Below are positions 23,401 to 28,444 of a stretch of 64,000 nt of DNA, in pieces. This DNA comes from Azorinus chamasolen (Eukaryota; Mollusca; Bivalvia; Cardiida; Solecurtidae). The first letter of the stretch is position 1. The number at the start of each line of letters is the position of its first letter. Under the pieces are notes generated by a model. It had not been told where the DNA came from. It was given only the letters and a program-made list of their open reading frames with translations, and made no database searches. The stretch lies in assembly GCA_963576725.1 (NCBI GenBank), contig OY755243.1, positions 40,533,243 through 40,597,242 of the forward strand, written 5' to 3'. The translations under genes were made by a program, and so were the position numbers.

Positions 23401-26263
23401 GCAAATCTATTCAGGGAGGTTTTGGAGCAACAGACCATTACATGCACTCCAAACGTTTGGAAACGTTATGTCGGCGACATACTGGAGATCATCGCAAAGA
23501 TTTGACTGACCACTTAACCAGATAGACACTACGGAGAGTATCAGGTTTACTCACGAGGAGGAGTCAGCAGAAGGCACAATACCGTTCTCAGAAAACCTTA
23601 TAGTGAGAAAAGACGATGGGTTCTTGAAAGTTTTAGTGTACCGTAAACACACCTGCGGATCAGTATCTACATTTTAGTCACACAAGCCCCCTCCACCATA
23701 AGTTGGGAGTGTTACGGACACTGTTGGATAGGTGCTAAAATGTAGTATCCGATTCGGAAGACATGAAGAAGGAGGAAGAATATATAGAACAAGCTCTCAG
23801 AAAGTGTGGTTATCCGGCATGGACCGTGAAAAAAGTGAAGGAAGACCTAAGACAGATAGGTAAGACTAGTGCTCAGAAACATGAAAAGACAAATAACACT
23901 ATGACGTCCAATGGCGTGGTCGTTATTCCATACACCAAGGAAGTTTCGGATTGTGTGCAAAAAGTCTTCAAGAAGCACAACAATGCCGTTGCTATGCGCC
24001 CACATATTACACTCTGAAATCTGCTTGTACATCCCAAGGGCAAATACTAGACCAACGAAGTGTACAATTGTGAGTACCAGATTCAGTGCAAGAACTGCGA
24101 CAAGTCGTACATAGGGGAGATTGGTCGAAAGACTGGTGGAAAATAAGAAAGAAGTGGAGTCGCTATAAGCAATACATTGTATATCGTTCATAAGGGCGGA
24201 ACGTAGACAATAAGAGACAGAGTGGCACAAAAGTGCAATTACGGACCACGTTATGCAAAATAACCATGTGATAGATTGGGACGAGCCGAAACTCCACGAG
24301 ACTCAGACAGATGCGGGAGGCAATTCATATACGTCAGAACCAGCCCGCGATCAACAGGGATCATGGGGCCTACTACCTCAGTGGGATTTACAACCCTTTG
24401 TTCGCCGCAAAGCCCTGCGGCGAAAAGGGGAAGTATTCCGAGAACAGATTTCACAGTTCACCAGTGACCAAGTCGGCTGACAGTCGACGAAATTGTCTGG
24501 AGCCAAATATCAAAGGTTAGTAGTGTAAAAAGAACTTTTCTTCGTGTAGGTAGACAATGCTTTGATAGACAGCGATAACTGTAATAGTAGAAACTTCAGT
24601 AAAACCTCTCAATAACGACCACTAAATTACATCAAGTATTTTGTGTTAAAGGCAGGTGGCTGCTTAAAGCAAGATGAAAGTAAAACAGAACGCTCCTATA
24701 TGAGCGTTCTGTTTTATTTTCACCTTGCTTTAACGAGCCATCTGCCCTAAATACAAACTATTTAACACAATTCAGTGGCCGTTATAGAGAGGTTTTACTT
24801 GTATGTTAGTAGAGACTAGAGAACATAGCAGGACTTCAACTCTGGGTATAGATAATGCTTTGGTAAAGAGTGGTAACTGTAAGCAGAAAATAAGTTTAGC
24901 AGAGGACGTAGCAAGACAGCACCTCTAACTGGATATTGCTTGTTTTTGAGAGCAACACAAACAATAATTGTGGGAAAGAGAGTTGGTTGGAAGAGAAAGC
25001 AGCAGGACTTGTAAGCCTGTGAAAAATTTAAATCGTGGAAATGTTATATCTGACAAACCGATTACGATTTGATGGAGTCTGAAACGAACGGAATAGGGAT
25101 AAAGAATTGTTTACTTGCTAGATTTCCAGACATTATTTGCGTTGGCATGTTTGCACTCAATTTGGTTATCAATGTATCATAACCACTGCATGTATCTCGA
25201 ACAAAATTATTGATCGTCTATGGAATTCTCTTTGAACAATACCCTATAGAGATATCTCATTCTTAACTGTTTTAAATACAGTAAAACCCCTCTAATGCGA
25301 CCATCAAAATATATCTTATTCTGGGTCTTAAGGCAGGTTGTAGATTAATGTAGGACTAATGTTCCGCAAAAAGCTCCTTGCAGAAATTTTCTATAATTTC
25401 TACCTTCATTAAGCAACCACCTGCTATAAAAGACATAATATATTATTAATAGTATTATAGTCGTCTTTATAGAGAGAGTTTATTGTTATCAGTTTATGAC
25501 GGTTCAAGTGAATATCTCTTTGGATTTATTCGGATATTAGCTCTCAGTCCCAGCAAACTTTCCCAATAAATGCTAAACAGTTTTTGAAGGATTAAACATA
25601 CTGCATATAGGAGTCTTGTGTAACGATGGTGCCTCGACCTTTGTTAAGAGATATGAACCATTTCATGGGAAATTCTCGTGTCCATATATGGCGCTAAGTT
25701 ACCGGACGCACATCTGATTTACATGGAGAAGATAAAATATGGGGTGTGGATCCAGAAACTTAACACCTGCTGGAGAGTCTGAGATGCAGAAACTCCAGCT
25801 TATAAGTCCCCTCTAACTCTTACGATCATACAAAGGGTGAGCAGTGGCCATTCAGACACCCCAATATCACATAGGGCGACTTGTGAGGACGTCTAAGTGA
25901 GACAGACGAACAGACAGCACATCAGCTATTGACACAGACAACTACCCACATACAGTAAAACCTCACTTATCCCGGACACTCAAACATCTTTATTTGTCTT
26001 TAAAGCTGTTGGTAGCTTAATGCAGGATATAAGTCATACAGAAATCTCATATGAGAGCTTTCTGTATGACTTTCGCCCTGTATTAAGCAGTCACCTGCCT
26101 TAAAAGTTCTCATTTCTTCTACACTAAATGTTCGGTTTAGATAGTTATAACAATATATATAATGTTTAGATATTTTTCAGAAAATGCCTTTTTGTTTGTC
26201 TTTAACAGATTTATACGAAAAAGGAACGAGCGTATGGAACAATACCGCCTTCAAGCTGATTAG
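5384..26263 (+). CDS. Small single-pass membrane protein, 88 aa, four coding exons (family not recognised)
   Basis: Joining 5384-5438, 14766-14813, 20848-20956 and 26209-26263 gives one open frame of 267 bases ending in TAG. Every junction has GT-AG borders and matching phase (1/1, 1/1, 2/2). Residues 1-26 are hydrophobic and split by a phase-1 intron, as is common for signal peptides. Residues 27-47 form a short Thr/Pro-containing ectodomain with an N-T-S sequon at 27-29. Residues 49-69 (LIGVIVLSCIFVIGVVITII) are a transmembrane helix. Residues 71-88 are a basic tail (RFIRKRNERMEQYRLQAD). By inference this is a type I cell-surface or secretory-pathway protein. The acidic n-region (S-E-F-D) is odd for a cleaved signal, so a two-helix hairpin is an alternative. 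Because the flanking introns are phase 1, extra phase 1-1 domain exons could be missing from this model. No function is assigned. Confidence 0.72.
5650..6130. repeat. 38-bp tandem array (youngest part of a decayed satellite)
   Basis: Units read GCAGATATGACGTACATTTA followed by CACCAGTGGCTGACTGGA. They repeat at exactly 38 bases between about 5680 and 5930 and become diverged toward 6130. Confidence 0.9.
6270..6435. mobile_element. TTAA-type MITE, family A (degraded)
   Basis: The left arm is CCTTCGCAAACATGG. The right arm and flank are GTCTGATCAAGGTTTGCTCT, then ATTTGCTTACGAATTA, then CATAGATCTA and a worn GTCATTGTTCATGATG. Confidence 0.6.
6432..6566. repeat. 35-bp tandem repeat, about 3.7 copies
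   Basis: Units GACGAGGGCTCATACGCACA with TCTATATTTGTGGTT alternate with a variant having TGAATA in place of CTCATA. Confidence 0.85.
6610..7095. repeat. 53-bp tandem repeat, about nine copies
   Basis: Units begin GTTCATATATCTCAGGAGTA and continue GATTACACTAATAGTTGACA then GGGTTAGATGAAT. The central copies (6627-6890) are nearly identical; the later ones carry a TCTAGTTGTTTATAGGTTTA variant. Confidence 0.95.
7330..7710 (+). pseudogene. LINE reverse-transcriptase remnant (C-terminal part)
   Basis: With a few frame breaks, the + strand reads like the segment after the catalytic domain of non-LTR reverse transcriptases. There is a stretch near LIRPAMEYG at 7420-7450, then KVDRVQ at 7493-7512, then SGAMKK just downstream and a worn Glu/Arg-rich end. 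Frameshifts and stops make it dead. The call rests on motif order, not on an alignment. Confidence 0.55.
7825..7915. mobile_element. TTAA-type MITE, family A, tip deleted
   Basis: The hairpin at 7833-7890 has arms AACAGACCCTGATCAGACGG and CCGTCTGATCTGAGTCTACT. The CTCC...GGAG tip is reduced to CT. The right flank GCGTAGAAATGCGTATTTA is typical of family A. Confidence 0.8.
8088..8222. mobile_element. TA-type MITE, family D (shortened)
   Basis: The ends are TACTGTAAACCCTCTCTAAA and TAGATGGGGTTTACTGTA. The GGTGGCTGCTTAATGCAGG arm is kept and the opposite arm is lost. Confidence 0.7.
8328..8535. mobile_element. TA-type MITE, family D, full length
   Basis: TACAGTAAAACCTCTCTAAA and its complement end the element, with TA at both edges. 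The near-perfect inner hairpin has arms GCAGGGTGAAAGTCATGCAG and tip AGCTCCTAGAGGAGCT. Confidence 0.93.
8765..8860. repeat. GA-rich simple repeat
   Basis: This is a purine run dominated by GAGAGA with AGAGATA interruptions. Confidence 0.9.
8992..9290. repeat. Imperfect tandem repeat of about 110 bp
   Basis: TATTCGGACAGACA(AACG) recurs near 8991, 9042, 9141 and 9261. Between copies GGGTACA, CCCAAATTA and TCAGGGACAACC are shared. Confidence 0.65.
9291..10103. other. Intron DNA, nothing recognised
   Basis: Intron 1 of the small membrane-protein gene. A lone C/D-type arm (AAAGCTTTCTGCATTACTTT near 9890) is the only hint of a MITE. Confidence 0.4.
10104..10187. repeat. Hairpin family K (degraded)
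   Basis: TTTCTCCACCAAACCCTATA, ACCACTCTTTAGAATCGTCT and a worn return arm ending in GGAGAAATAAA match the better copies at 38671-38768 and 41632-41730. Confidence 0.75.
10240..10400. mobile_element. TTAA-type MITE, family A
   Basis: The hairpin at 10314-10381 reads GCAAACAGAGGAGGTCC inwards, with tip ATCCTACAGGAG. The TATTATGTCGTAA flank is typical of A. Confidence 0.75.
10680..10857. mobile_element. TA-type MITE, family C-like
   Basis: Worn ends CAAAGTCTCGCTAAAGAAG and GATCGAGACTTTCTGTA flank a hairpin whose arms include GGTGGTAGCTTATTGCAG and CATTAATTAACCACCTTC, with a CCATATAGGAGC tip. Confidence 0.65.
10912..11118. mobile_element. TA-type MITE, family B, full length
   Basis: CAGTAAAACCTCTCTATAA and its complement end the element. 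Long inner arms (GCTTAAAGTAAGGTGAAAGT with AAAACAGAACG) meet at the tip CTCCTATAGGAG. Confidence 0.93.
11265..11500. repeat. Imperfect tandem repeat of about 33-37 bp
   Basis: GCACCGATTTCGAAAATGGG followed by CAAGACATTTT recurs about six times with drift and a T-run interruption. Confidence 0.8.
11593..11828. mobile_element. TTAA-type MITE, family I, full length
   Basis: The ends are TTAACCCTTCTCTTGCTG and CAAGCGAAGGGTTAA. The near-perfect hairpin at about 11716-11790 (GTAAATAGTGCAGACCCTGA inwards) has the tip GCTCTTGCAGGAGC. The TTAACCC ends match piggyBac-type termini. Confidence 0.93.
11893..11997. mobile_element. Family A remnant
   Basis: TACAAACAGAGTAGACCAAG, the tip CTCCTGTAGGA and a right arm decayed to CTGGTTCTACTATATCTG. 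Confidence 0.55.
11998..12424. other. Intron DNA, nothing recognised
   Basis: Mixed AT-rich sequence without open frames, palindromes or tandem units that I can support. Confidence 0.4.
12425..13078. repeat. Dispersed repeats with CCGTCCGTC tract and GGTCAAGGTCAC motif
   Basis: Two related blocks (12425-12730 and 12760-13078) each carry a TCCGTCTGTCCGT tract and AAGGTCAAGGTCACAG. The second ends in ACGAGGCTCTTGTTTTT. A 111-codon open frame across the first block is rich in S-V-R-P repeats from the CCGT tract and is not a gene. A third worn block lies at 13296-13450. Confidence 0.7.
13490..13580. repeat. Hairpin family H
   Basis: The near-perfect palindrome at 13506-13571 has outer arms CAAACAGTTTGGATCCTGAT and tip GCCGAGTTACTCGGC. 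Confidence 0.9.
13737..13895. repeat. 53-bp tandem repeat, exactly three identical copies
   Basis: Units start TGTGACATCCTACGCGCACT at 13737, 13790 and 13843. I see no differences between them. The unit is GC-richer than its surroundings and contains GAGACGAGCTGAGATGTCGG. Confidence 0.97.
13972..14200. mobile_element. TTAA-type MITE, family J, full length
   Basis: The ends are TTAACCCATTTGCTCCC and GGAGCAAATGGGTTAA. The hairpin at about 14095-14161 has arms GCAAACAGTGTAGACTCTGA. Subterminal CCCATATATGGGAT is itself a palindrome. It appears to sit inside a worn C-type element (AATCCAGATAACGCGACCA to the left, GAATAACGCGC to the right). Confidence 0.92.
14590..14680. mobile_element. Family C remnant just upstream of exon 2
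   Basis: GGCAGTTTAATGCAGGAGTAA and AGCCCCTGTAGGAGCTTTTAA are a worn left arm and tip. The right half is absent. Confidence 0.5.
14766..14813 (+). CDS. Exon 2 of the small membrane protein
   Basis: This is a 48-base symmetric phase 1-1 exon between acceptor TCTTCTGTTTTAG and donor GTTG|GTACGT. It completes Gly19 and encodes IVIVCGQNTSTTPAV, the end of the hydrophobic leader and the N-T-S sequon. The intron sequence just upstream is also open and hydrophobic in this frame from ATG 14711 or 14729. An alternative first exon with its own leader is therefore possible. A C-type MITE remnant sits just upstream (about 14600-14680) and an F MITE 65 bases downstream. Confidence 0.7.
14878..15059. mobile_element. 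TTAA-type MITE, family F, lacking the CTCCTATAGGAG tip
   Basis: The ends are TTAACCCATTACCTCATATT and GCCTATGAGGTAATGGGTTAA. The hairpin is shortened to GAAACCATTGTGATA/TTTATCACAATGGTTTC. Confidence 0.9.
15287..15494. mobile_element. TA-type MITE, family C, full length
   Basis: TAAACCTCTGCTAATGCGACC and GCATTAGAGGGGTTCTACTGTA end the element. The inner hairpin tip is TTCCTAGAGGAGCT. Confidence 0.9.
15500..15652. mobile_element. TTAA-type MITE, family A (worn)
   Basis: The hairpin at 15565-15637 has arms GCAAACAGAACAG and CTACTCTGTTTGC, with a diverged tip. It runs directly into the chimeric element at 15653. Confidence 0.7.
15653..15823. mobile_element. Chimeric hairpin: left half B, right half A
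   Basis: It starts as a B element (TACAGTAAAACCTCTCTATA, GGTGAAAGTAAAACAGAACG). At the apex CCCCTCTAGGAG it changes to a family A right half (CTGTCTGATCTGGGTCT, CTGTTTGCAAATAA) ending in TTAA at 15820-15823. The two halves are not complementary to each other outside the core. Confidence 0.88.
15858..16017. mobile_element. TTAA-type MITE, family A (short tip)
   Basis: The arms are CAAACAGCACAGACCCCTAC and GATCTGGGTCTACTCTGTTTG (15941-15993), with TTAA at 16014-16017. Confidence 0.65.
16131..16273. mobile_element. TTAA-type MITE, family A (worn)
   Basis: The hairpin at 16162-16229 has the tip TTCCTGCAGGAG. The A flank TTATATAGATTTGATT follows and AAAGAGTTAA closes it. Confidence 0.65.
16390..16638. 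mobile_element. TTAA-type element, family L
   Basis: The inverted ends are CTCTTTTGGCGCCAAATTT (left) and ATTGGCGCCGAAAGAGTTAA (right). The near-perfect hairpin at 16531-16598 has arms AACAGTGCAGTCCCAGGTCA and tip GCCGCCTTAAAAAGGCGGC. Confidence 0.85.
16837..17087. mobile_element. TTAA-type MITE, family A2, full length
   Basis: TTAA lies at 16837-16840 and 17084-17087. The ends read TTAACCCTTTTCCCTGTTCT and TATGAGGGAAAGGGTTAA. The hairpin at about 16980-17048 has the tip CTCCTCTAGGAG. This is the reference copy for A2. Confidence 0.93.
17205..17415. mobile_element. TTAA-type MITE, family G
   Basis: TTAACTCTTCCAACGCTGAG on the left and GTCAAAGGGTTAA on the right. The tip is GGTCCTGTAGGGACC, and CACTGTTTGCAAATGACAGT is diagnostic for G. 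Confidence 0.7.
17602..17667. repeat. Hairpin family H
   Basis: CAAACAGTTTGGACACTGAT and GTCTCATCTGGATCCAAAC flank the tip CGAGCTACTCGG. Confidence 0.85.
17853..17895. repeat. Hairpin family H, left arm deleted
   Basis: GTGTCAAACAG joins directly to CGTCTCATCTGGATCCAAAC, so one arm and the tip are gone. Confidence 0.7.
18040..18190. mobile_element. Family A remnant
   Basis: CCTGATCAGAGTCTGCTCCG, the TTATGGAATTATATAG flank and a badly worn left arm. Confidence 0.5.
18210..18420. mobile_element. TA-type MITE, family C, full length
   Basis: TACAGTGAAATCCCTCTAATG and ATTAGAGGGGTTTTAATGTA end it. Nearly perfect arms (GCAGAACGAAAGTTATGCAG) meet at AGCTCATATAGGAGCT. Confidence 0.92.
18492..18694. 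mobile_element. TTAA-type MITE, family A, right half only
   Basis: It starts near the tip (GCTCCCGTAGGAG), followed by the full A right half (CTGATCAGGTTCTGCTCTG, ATGATGTTATTATTTCTTA) and TTAA at 18691-18694. Confidence 0.7.
18794..18990. mobile_element. TA-type MITE, family C, full length
   Basis: TACAGTAAAACCCCTCTAATG and ATTAGAGGGGTTTACTGTA with TA at both edges. The hairpin tip is shortened to TATGCATAGGAGC. Confidence 0.92.
19213..19279. repeat. Hairpin family H (worn)
   Basis: CCCTGATGAGACGCCGACAT and GACGTCTCATTTGGATC with the outer TAAACTGTTTGC arm. Confidence 0.8.
19540..19871. mobile_element. TTAA-type MITE, family F, carrying an insertion
   Basis: F ends (CCTCCTAGTGACGTATT; GAGGGAATGAGTTAA) and stem (AATAGAGCATTTGCTCC ... 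GGAGCAAATGCTGTATT) are split by the insert at 19623-19723. Confidence 0.88.
19615..19731. mobile_element. Short retroposon insert with 8-bp target duplication
   Basis: CCATAGGA occurs at 19615-19622 and again at 19724-19731. Between them lie 101 bases with ATGAATGAATAAATGAATGG, GTTTTACGGCCCATCGACAC and AATAAATAAATG. The tetranucleotide tails and target duplication fit a SINE or LINE 3' fragment. Confidence 0.75.
19890..20000. repeat. AT-rich simple sequence (ATA/AATA)
   Basis: Runs of TAATAATAATTA-type repeats. Confidence 0.7.
20278..20441. mobile_element. TTAA-type MITE, family F (shortened)
   Basis: TTAACCCATTCCTCATATTG and ATCAGGGAATGGGTTA end it. The stem is reduced to CCCCATAGGAGCAAATTC. 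Confidence 0.85.
20669..20734. repeat. Hairpin family H
   Basis: ACAGTTTGGATCCCGATGAA and CTTATCTGGATCCGAACTGT flank GTCGCGTTACTCGGCG. Confidence 0.85.
20848..20956 (+). CDS. Exon 3 of the small membrane protein: juxtamembrane and transmembrane segment
   Basis: The acceptor is AATGTTTTCAG and the donor is CAAAG|GTAGGT. The exon enters in phase 1 (completing Ala35) and leaves in phase 2. It encodes a charged stretch (PQHVEEKSKSFPAW) and a 20-residue helix of Leu, Ile, Val and Phe. The composition is clearly that of a membrane span. The other two frames give no sensible protein. Confidence 0.78.
21085..21450. repeat. 48-bp/44-bp tandem array
   Basis: GCAGAAGCCATATCATATAT units recur at 21093, 21141, 21189 and 21237 (period 48), then at 21281, 21325, 21369 and 21413 (period 44, with GAACATATTCTACACTTGGC). 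The array begins about 130 bases after exon 3 of the membrane-protein gene. It is open in one frame only for the 48-bp units and is not coding. Confidence 0.95.
21540..21665. repeat. 57-bp tandem duplication
   Basis: CTGACATATTTACGCTACCC with TTGTATTAATACCTTTACGC occurs at 21553 and 21610. Confidence 0.85.
21730..22275. repeat. Decayed satellite, part 1 (GGTAGATAA / GGTAACTGTA)
   Basis: GGTAGAGAGTGGTAACTGTA followed by GGTAGATAATGTGTT recurs with drift. The same phrases resume at 24540-25010, so the block between (GCGCC-rich DNA plus Penelope remnant) looks inserted. Confidence 0.65.
22370..23220. repeat. GCGCCA-rich irregular repeat block
   Basis: TTGGCGCC, GCGCCA and their one-base variants (GTGCCA, GCACCA) occur dozens of times at irregular spacing. 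Open frames here on both strands are by-products. The block leads directly into the Penelope-like remnant. Confidence 0.7.
23221..23505 (+). pseudogene. Penelope-like element: reverse transcriptase fragment
   Basis: The + frame reads the region around the catalytic centre: a palm motif MYQQKFGTAMGSPVS, then VANLF, then WKRYVGD. Penelope-like reverse transcriptases have YVDD at the last site; here it is YVGD, so a catalytic Asp is lost. The frame stops at 23503-23505 and the N-terminal part is absent. Continuation in broken frames follows to 24.1 kb. Confidence 0.8.
23506..24060 (+). pseudogene. Penelope-like element: linker between RT and endonuclease, frame-broken
   Basis: Fragments in several frames include FTHEEESAEGTIPF and LVYRKHTC (23.54-23.66 kb), then an 84-codon open piece (23763-24017) with GVVVIPYTKEVSD and VAMRPHITL. 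Stops and shifts separate them. The order fits the thumb and connector of a Penelope-like protein. Confidence 0.65.
24060..24147 (+). pseudogene. Penelope-like element: GIY-YIG endonuclease start
   Basis: VYNCEYQIQCKNCDKSYIGE is the characteristic start of the Penelope GIY-YIG domain, with a Cys pair before YIG and IGR following. It ends at a TAA. Downstream pieces (24.25-24.5 kb) continue in other frames. Confidence 0.75.
24540..25010. repeat. Decayed satellite, part 2
   Basis: GGTAGACAATGCTTTGATAG, AAGAGTGGTAACTGTAAGCA and similar phrases match 21730-22275. A B element is inserted at 24597-24803. Confidence 0.6.
24597..24803. mobile_element. TA-type MITE, family B, full length
   Basis: CAGTAAAACCTCTCAATAACG and GTTATAGAGAGGTTTTACTT(G)TA. 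The tip CTCCTATATGAG has one mismatch. Confidence 0.92.
25277..25497. mobile_element. TA-type MITE, family C (worn)
   Basis: TACAGTAAAACCCCTCTAATG on the left; the right end has decayed to AGAGAGAGTTTATTG. The arms GGTTGTAGATTAATGTAGG and CATTAAGCAACCACCTGCT remain. Confidence 0.75.
25951..26150. mobile_element. TA-type MITE, family D, just upstream of the last exon
   Basis: TACAGTAAAACCTCACTTATC and a worn right end (TCGGTTTAGATAGTTATAAC). The tip is TCTCATATGAGAGC. It ends about 60 bases before the acceptor at 26208. Confidence 0.8.
26209..26263 (+). CDS. Exon 4 of the small membrane protein: cytoplasmic tail and stop
   Basis: The acceptor is GTCTTTAACAG at 26198-26208. The first base completes Arg71, followed by 17 tail residues (FIRKRNERMEQYRLQAD) and TAG at 26261-26263. 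The positive cluster directly after the membrane helix fits a cytoplasmic stop-transfer. I did not find a convincing AATAAA close downstream. Confidence 0.72.
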
Positions 26264-26552
26264 CACAAGACTTCTGTGACATCATGAAAAGCAAATGGAC
26301 GCTCAAGCATTCCGCGCACGTGCCAATTGTCGTCTGCGATATTCTTATCGTCTGCTAGGACTGATTCATCACCAAACGTCTTGTGTTATTTCCTAAAAAT
26401 GTCAAAGAAGTACACTTGCACTAGTTTCTATGCTAACTCTTTTTATGCTGAAGACCATAATACAATGTATATGCTTATATTCTGATCTACTGAATGATTT
26501 ACTCAGCGACATCAGATTGGTTCAAGCTTTTCAGATATTAGTAAAAGACTGT

Positions 26553-26619
26553 TTAAACAGCTTGGATCCTGACGAGACGCCGATTACTACGCGTCGTATC
26601 TGGATCCAAGCTGTTTGCA
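26553..26619. repeat. Hairpin family H
   Basis: AAACAGCTTGGATCCTGACG and CGTATCTGGATCCAAGCTGT flank GCCGATTACTACGCG. Confidence 0.85.
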
Positions 26620-26789
26620 AATATAAGTCAGGCCATGATTACCATAAGCAGAATTAAGAAGTGAAATTCAATAAGAGTAAACGTTTTTCTTAGTATGATA
26701 GATCTAGTGTTTAAAAGGATGAGAGACCTCATTTACCAAACACGACACAATCATTCCGGAGATCAAAGGTCAGGGATAAACTATATTAC

Positions 26790-26965
26790 TTATAATTGAT
26801 TGATTGATTGGCCGATCGGTCGGTCGGTCGGTCGATAGGTTGGTTGGTTGGTTGACTTGCTGGTTGACTGGCTGGCTAGCTCCCAGCTGGCTGGATGGTT
26901 TATTTATTTATTTATTCAATTATTTATTTATTATGTATTTATCATTTAATTAATTAATTATTGTG
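26790..26965. repeat. Compound tetranucleotide microsatellite
   Basis: In order: (GATT)n, (CGGT)n, (TGGT)n, (CTGG)n, (TTTA)n, then (TTAA)n. The first four motifs change by about one base at a time. Confidence 0.95.
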
Positions 26966-27171
26966 ATCTGGCTATAACATGTTTGCCAATGTGTTAAAAG
27001 GCGTAGGTATTTATGGTAAAGAGTTAATTTCGTTATATAATACATACCATAGATAATTGTTTCTCTTTTATTTGTTTCATTTCAATCATAGAATACTAAT
27101 TGAATTTACATGTAAATGTAAGATTGGATGTACAGACAAAACTCTCGCCTATGACGCAGAAAATCCAATGT

Positions 27172-27780
27172 CGTCTAAGGCTACTGTCACACTAGCGCTT
27201 GCGATCGATATATAGACCACTGGCGACCTCTGAAAATGGCGATTGTCGGCGACTAAAGTCAAAAAAATGCTTCGAAGTCACATTGGATATGCTTCTGCGA
27301 CCATCGTACGACAATTTGCTGACGATCATACACCAAGTCACTGGTATTCGTACGAAAGTTCCACAATAACTTCCGACATGTTGTGTGGTCACGTGGTCTA
27401 TGCCTAATCGCGGATAATCTTTAGGTACATGTAGATGCTGGTGATCGCACGACAGTCGTATGTAATTGTAGAATGGTCGCTGACAGTCGTACGATTGTAG
27501 AGAATATCACCAGCGACCAGTTAAAGATTGTTGGAGACATTCGTACGACGATCGCAAAACCTCTAAGGTTACCTCTTGAATACCACTGACGACCAGTTCG
27601 GTCGTAAGGAGATTTTTGTACATGATCAACAACCTCTCTACGACATTGGTCGCACGACTAGAAACGATTACCAACGATTGCTGAAGACCACCCGCGATTA
27701 TCAGTGACTTGTCGTGCGACCTTCGTACGAATATCGGTCACCAAAGGTCGCTAGCCATCGTAAACAGGCCTTAAGGTATG
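27172..27780. mobile_element. TCGTACGA-rich non-coding element
   Basis: The edges resemble each other as inverted repeats: TAAGGCTACTGTCACACTAG on the left, and the complement of GGCCTTA (27768-27774) with GCGACC/CTAGCC nearby on the right. Inside, CGTACGA occurs at least five times, with many GCGACC and GGTCGC steps. There is no long open frame. The family is unknown to me. Confidence 0.5.
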
Positions 27781-27837
27781 GGGTCGTAAGGCCTAGTGGG
27801 ACTGAGCCCTTAGTTCCAACCACGAACAAATGTGTAT

Positions 27838-28075
27838 TCAGTGAAGATCCGGACAAGGCACTGAGTTAGACCACTGTGGCTGATCACGGACAACACTATT
27901 TGTAAATGGGCCACACCACTTTTCACCACTTACATACCCTTATGTTGCTAAAATGATGTCTGCTCAGAATCCAATTTTTTTTCTTCAAAAGTTGCCTCAA
28001 TCCGATTTGTCCAAACGTTTGAGGAACTATTGACAGAGTGCCACACAGCTTAGATCCAAGCTACAAATGCCAGGC
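27838..28075. repeat. Worn H-type fragments
   Basis: AAGATCCGGACAAGGCAC with a far arm ACACTATTTGTAAATG, and later GTGCCACACAGCTTAGATCC. Both are partial. Confidence 0.4.
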
Positions 28076-28444
28076 CGGGTGTGGATAGCAGGCTATTGGT
28101 TGACAGGTGTCAATTAGCGATCTGTTGATCTTATATATACTCTTTATTTCCTCTTATACAGAGATTACAAAATCAACAAGTAATGAACATTACATGAAGA
28201 AAAGACATACATACATACATACACAAACAGCTGAACAGAATAGAACATATTTACACAATGTTATAAATAATCAACGTAGGCAAAGTAATACTAGCATACA
28301 CTTCACGGGATATTTCTAATTAATATTTGAAGCCGTCTTGGAATTCAAACAGTAATTAGGAACATTCAGTCGTTTTTGTTCTTAGATTTATATATGTTTT
28401 TGCTTGTTCATTTGATCTTCTTCTCTAACCGTCACGGAGTGAGA

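Noticed and set aside
22292..23447. Several overlapping open frames on both strands in the GCGCCA-rich block
   Set aside because: High local GC reduces stop codons; frames overlap each other on both strands and show no domain.
28107..28319. 70-codon + strand frame after a TTTCCTCTTATACAG acceptor-like site
   Set aside because: It includes a CATACATACATACA microsatellite and has no recognisable domain or partner exon.
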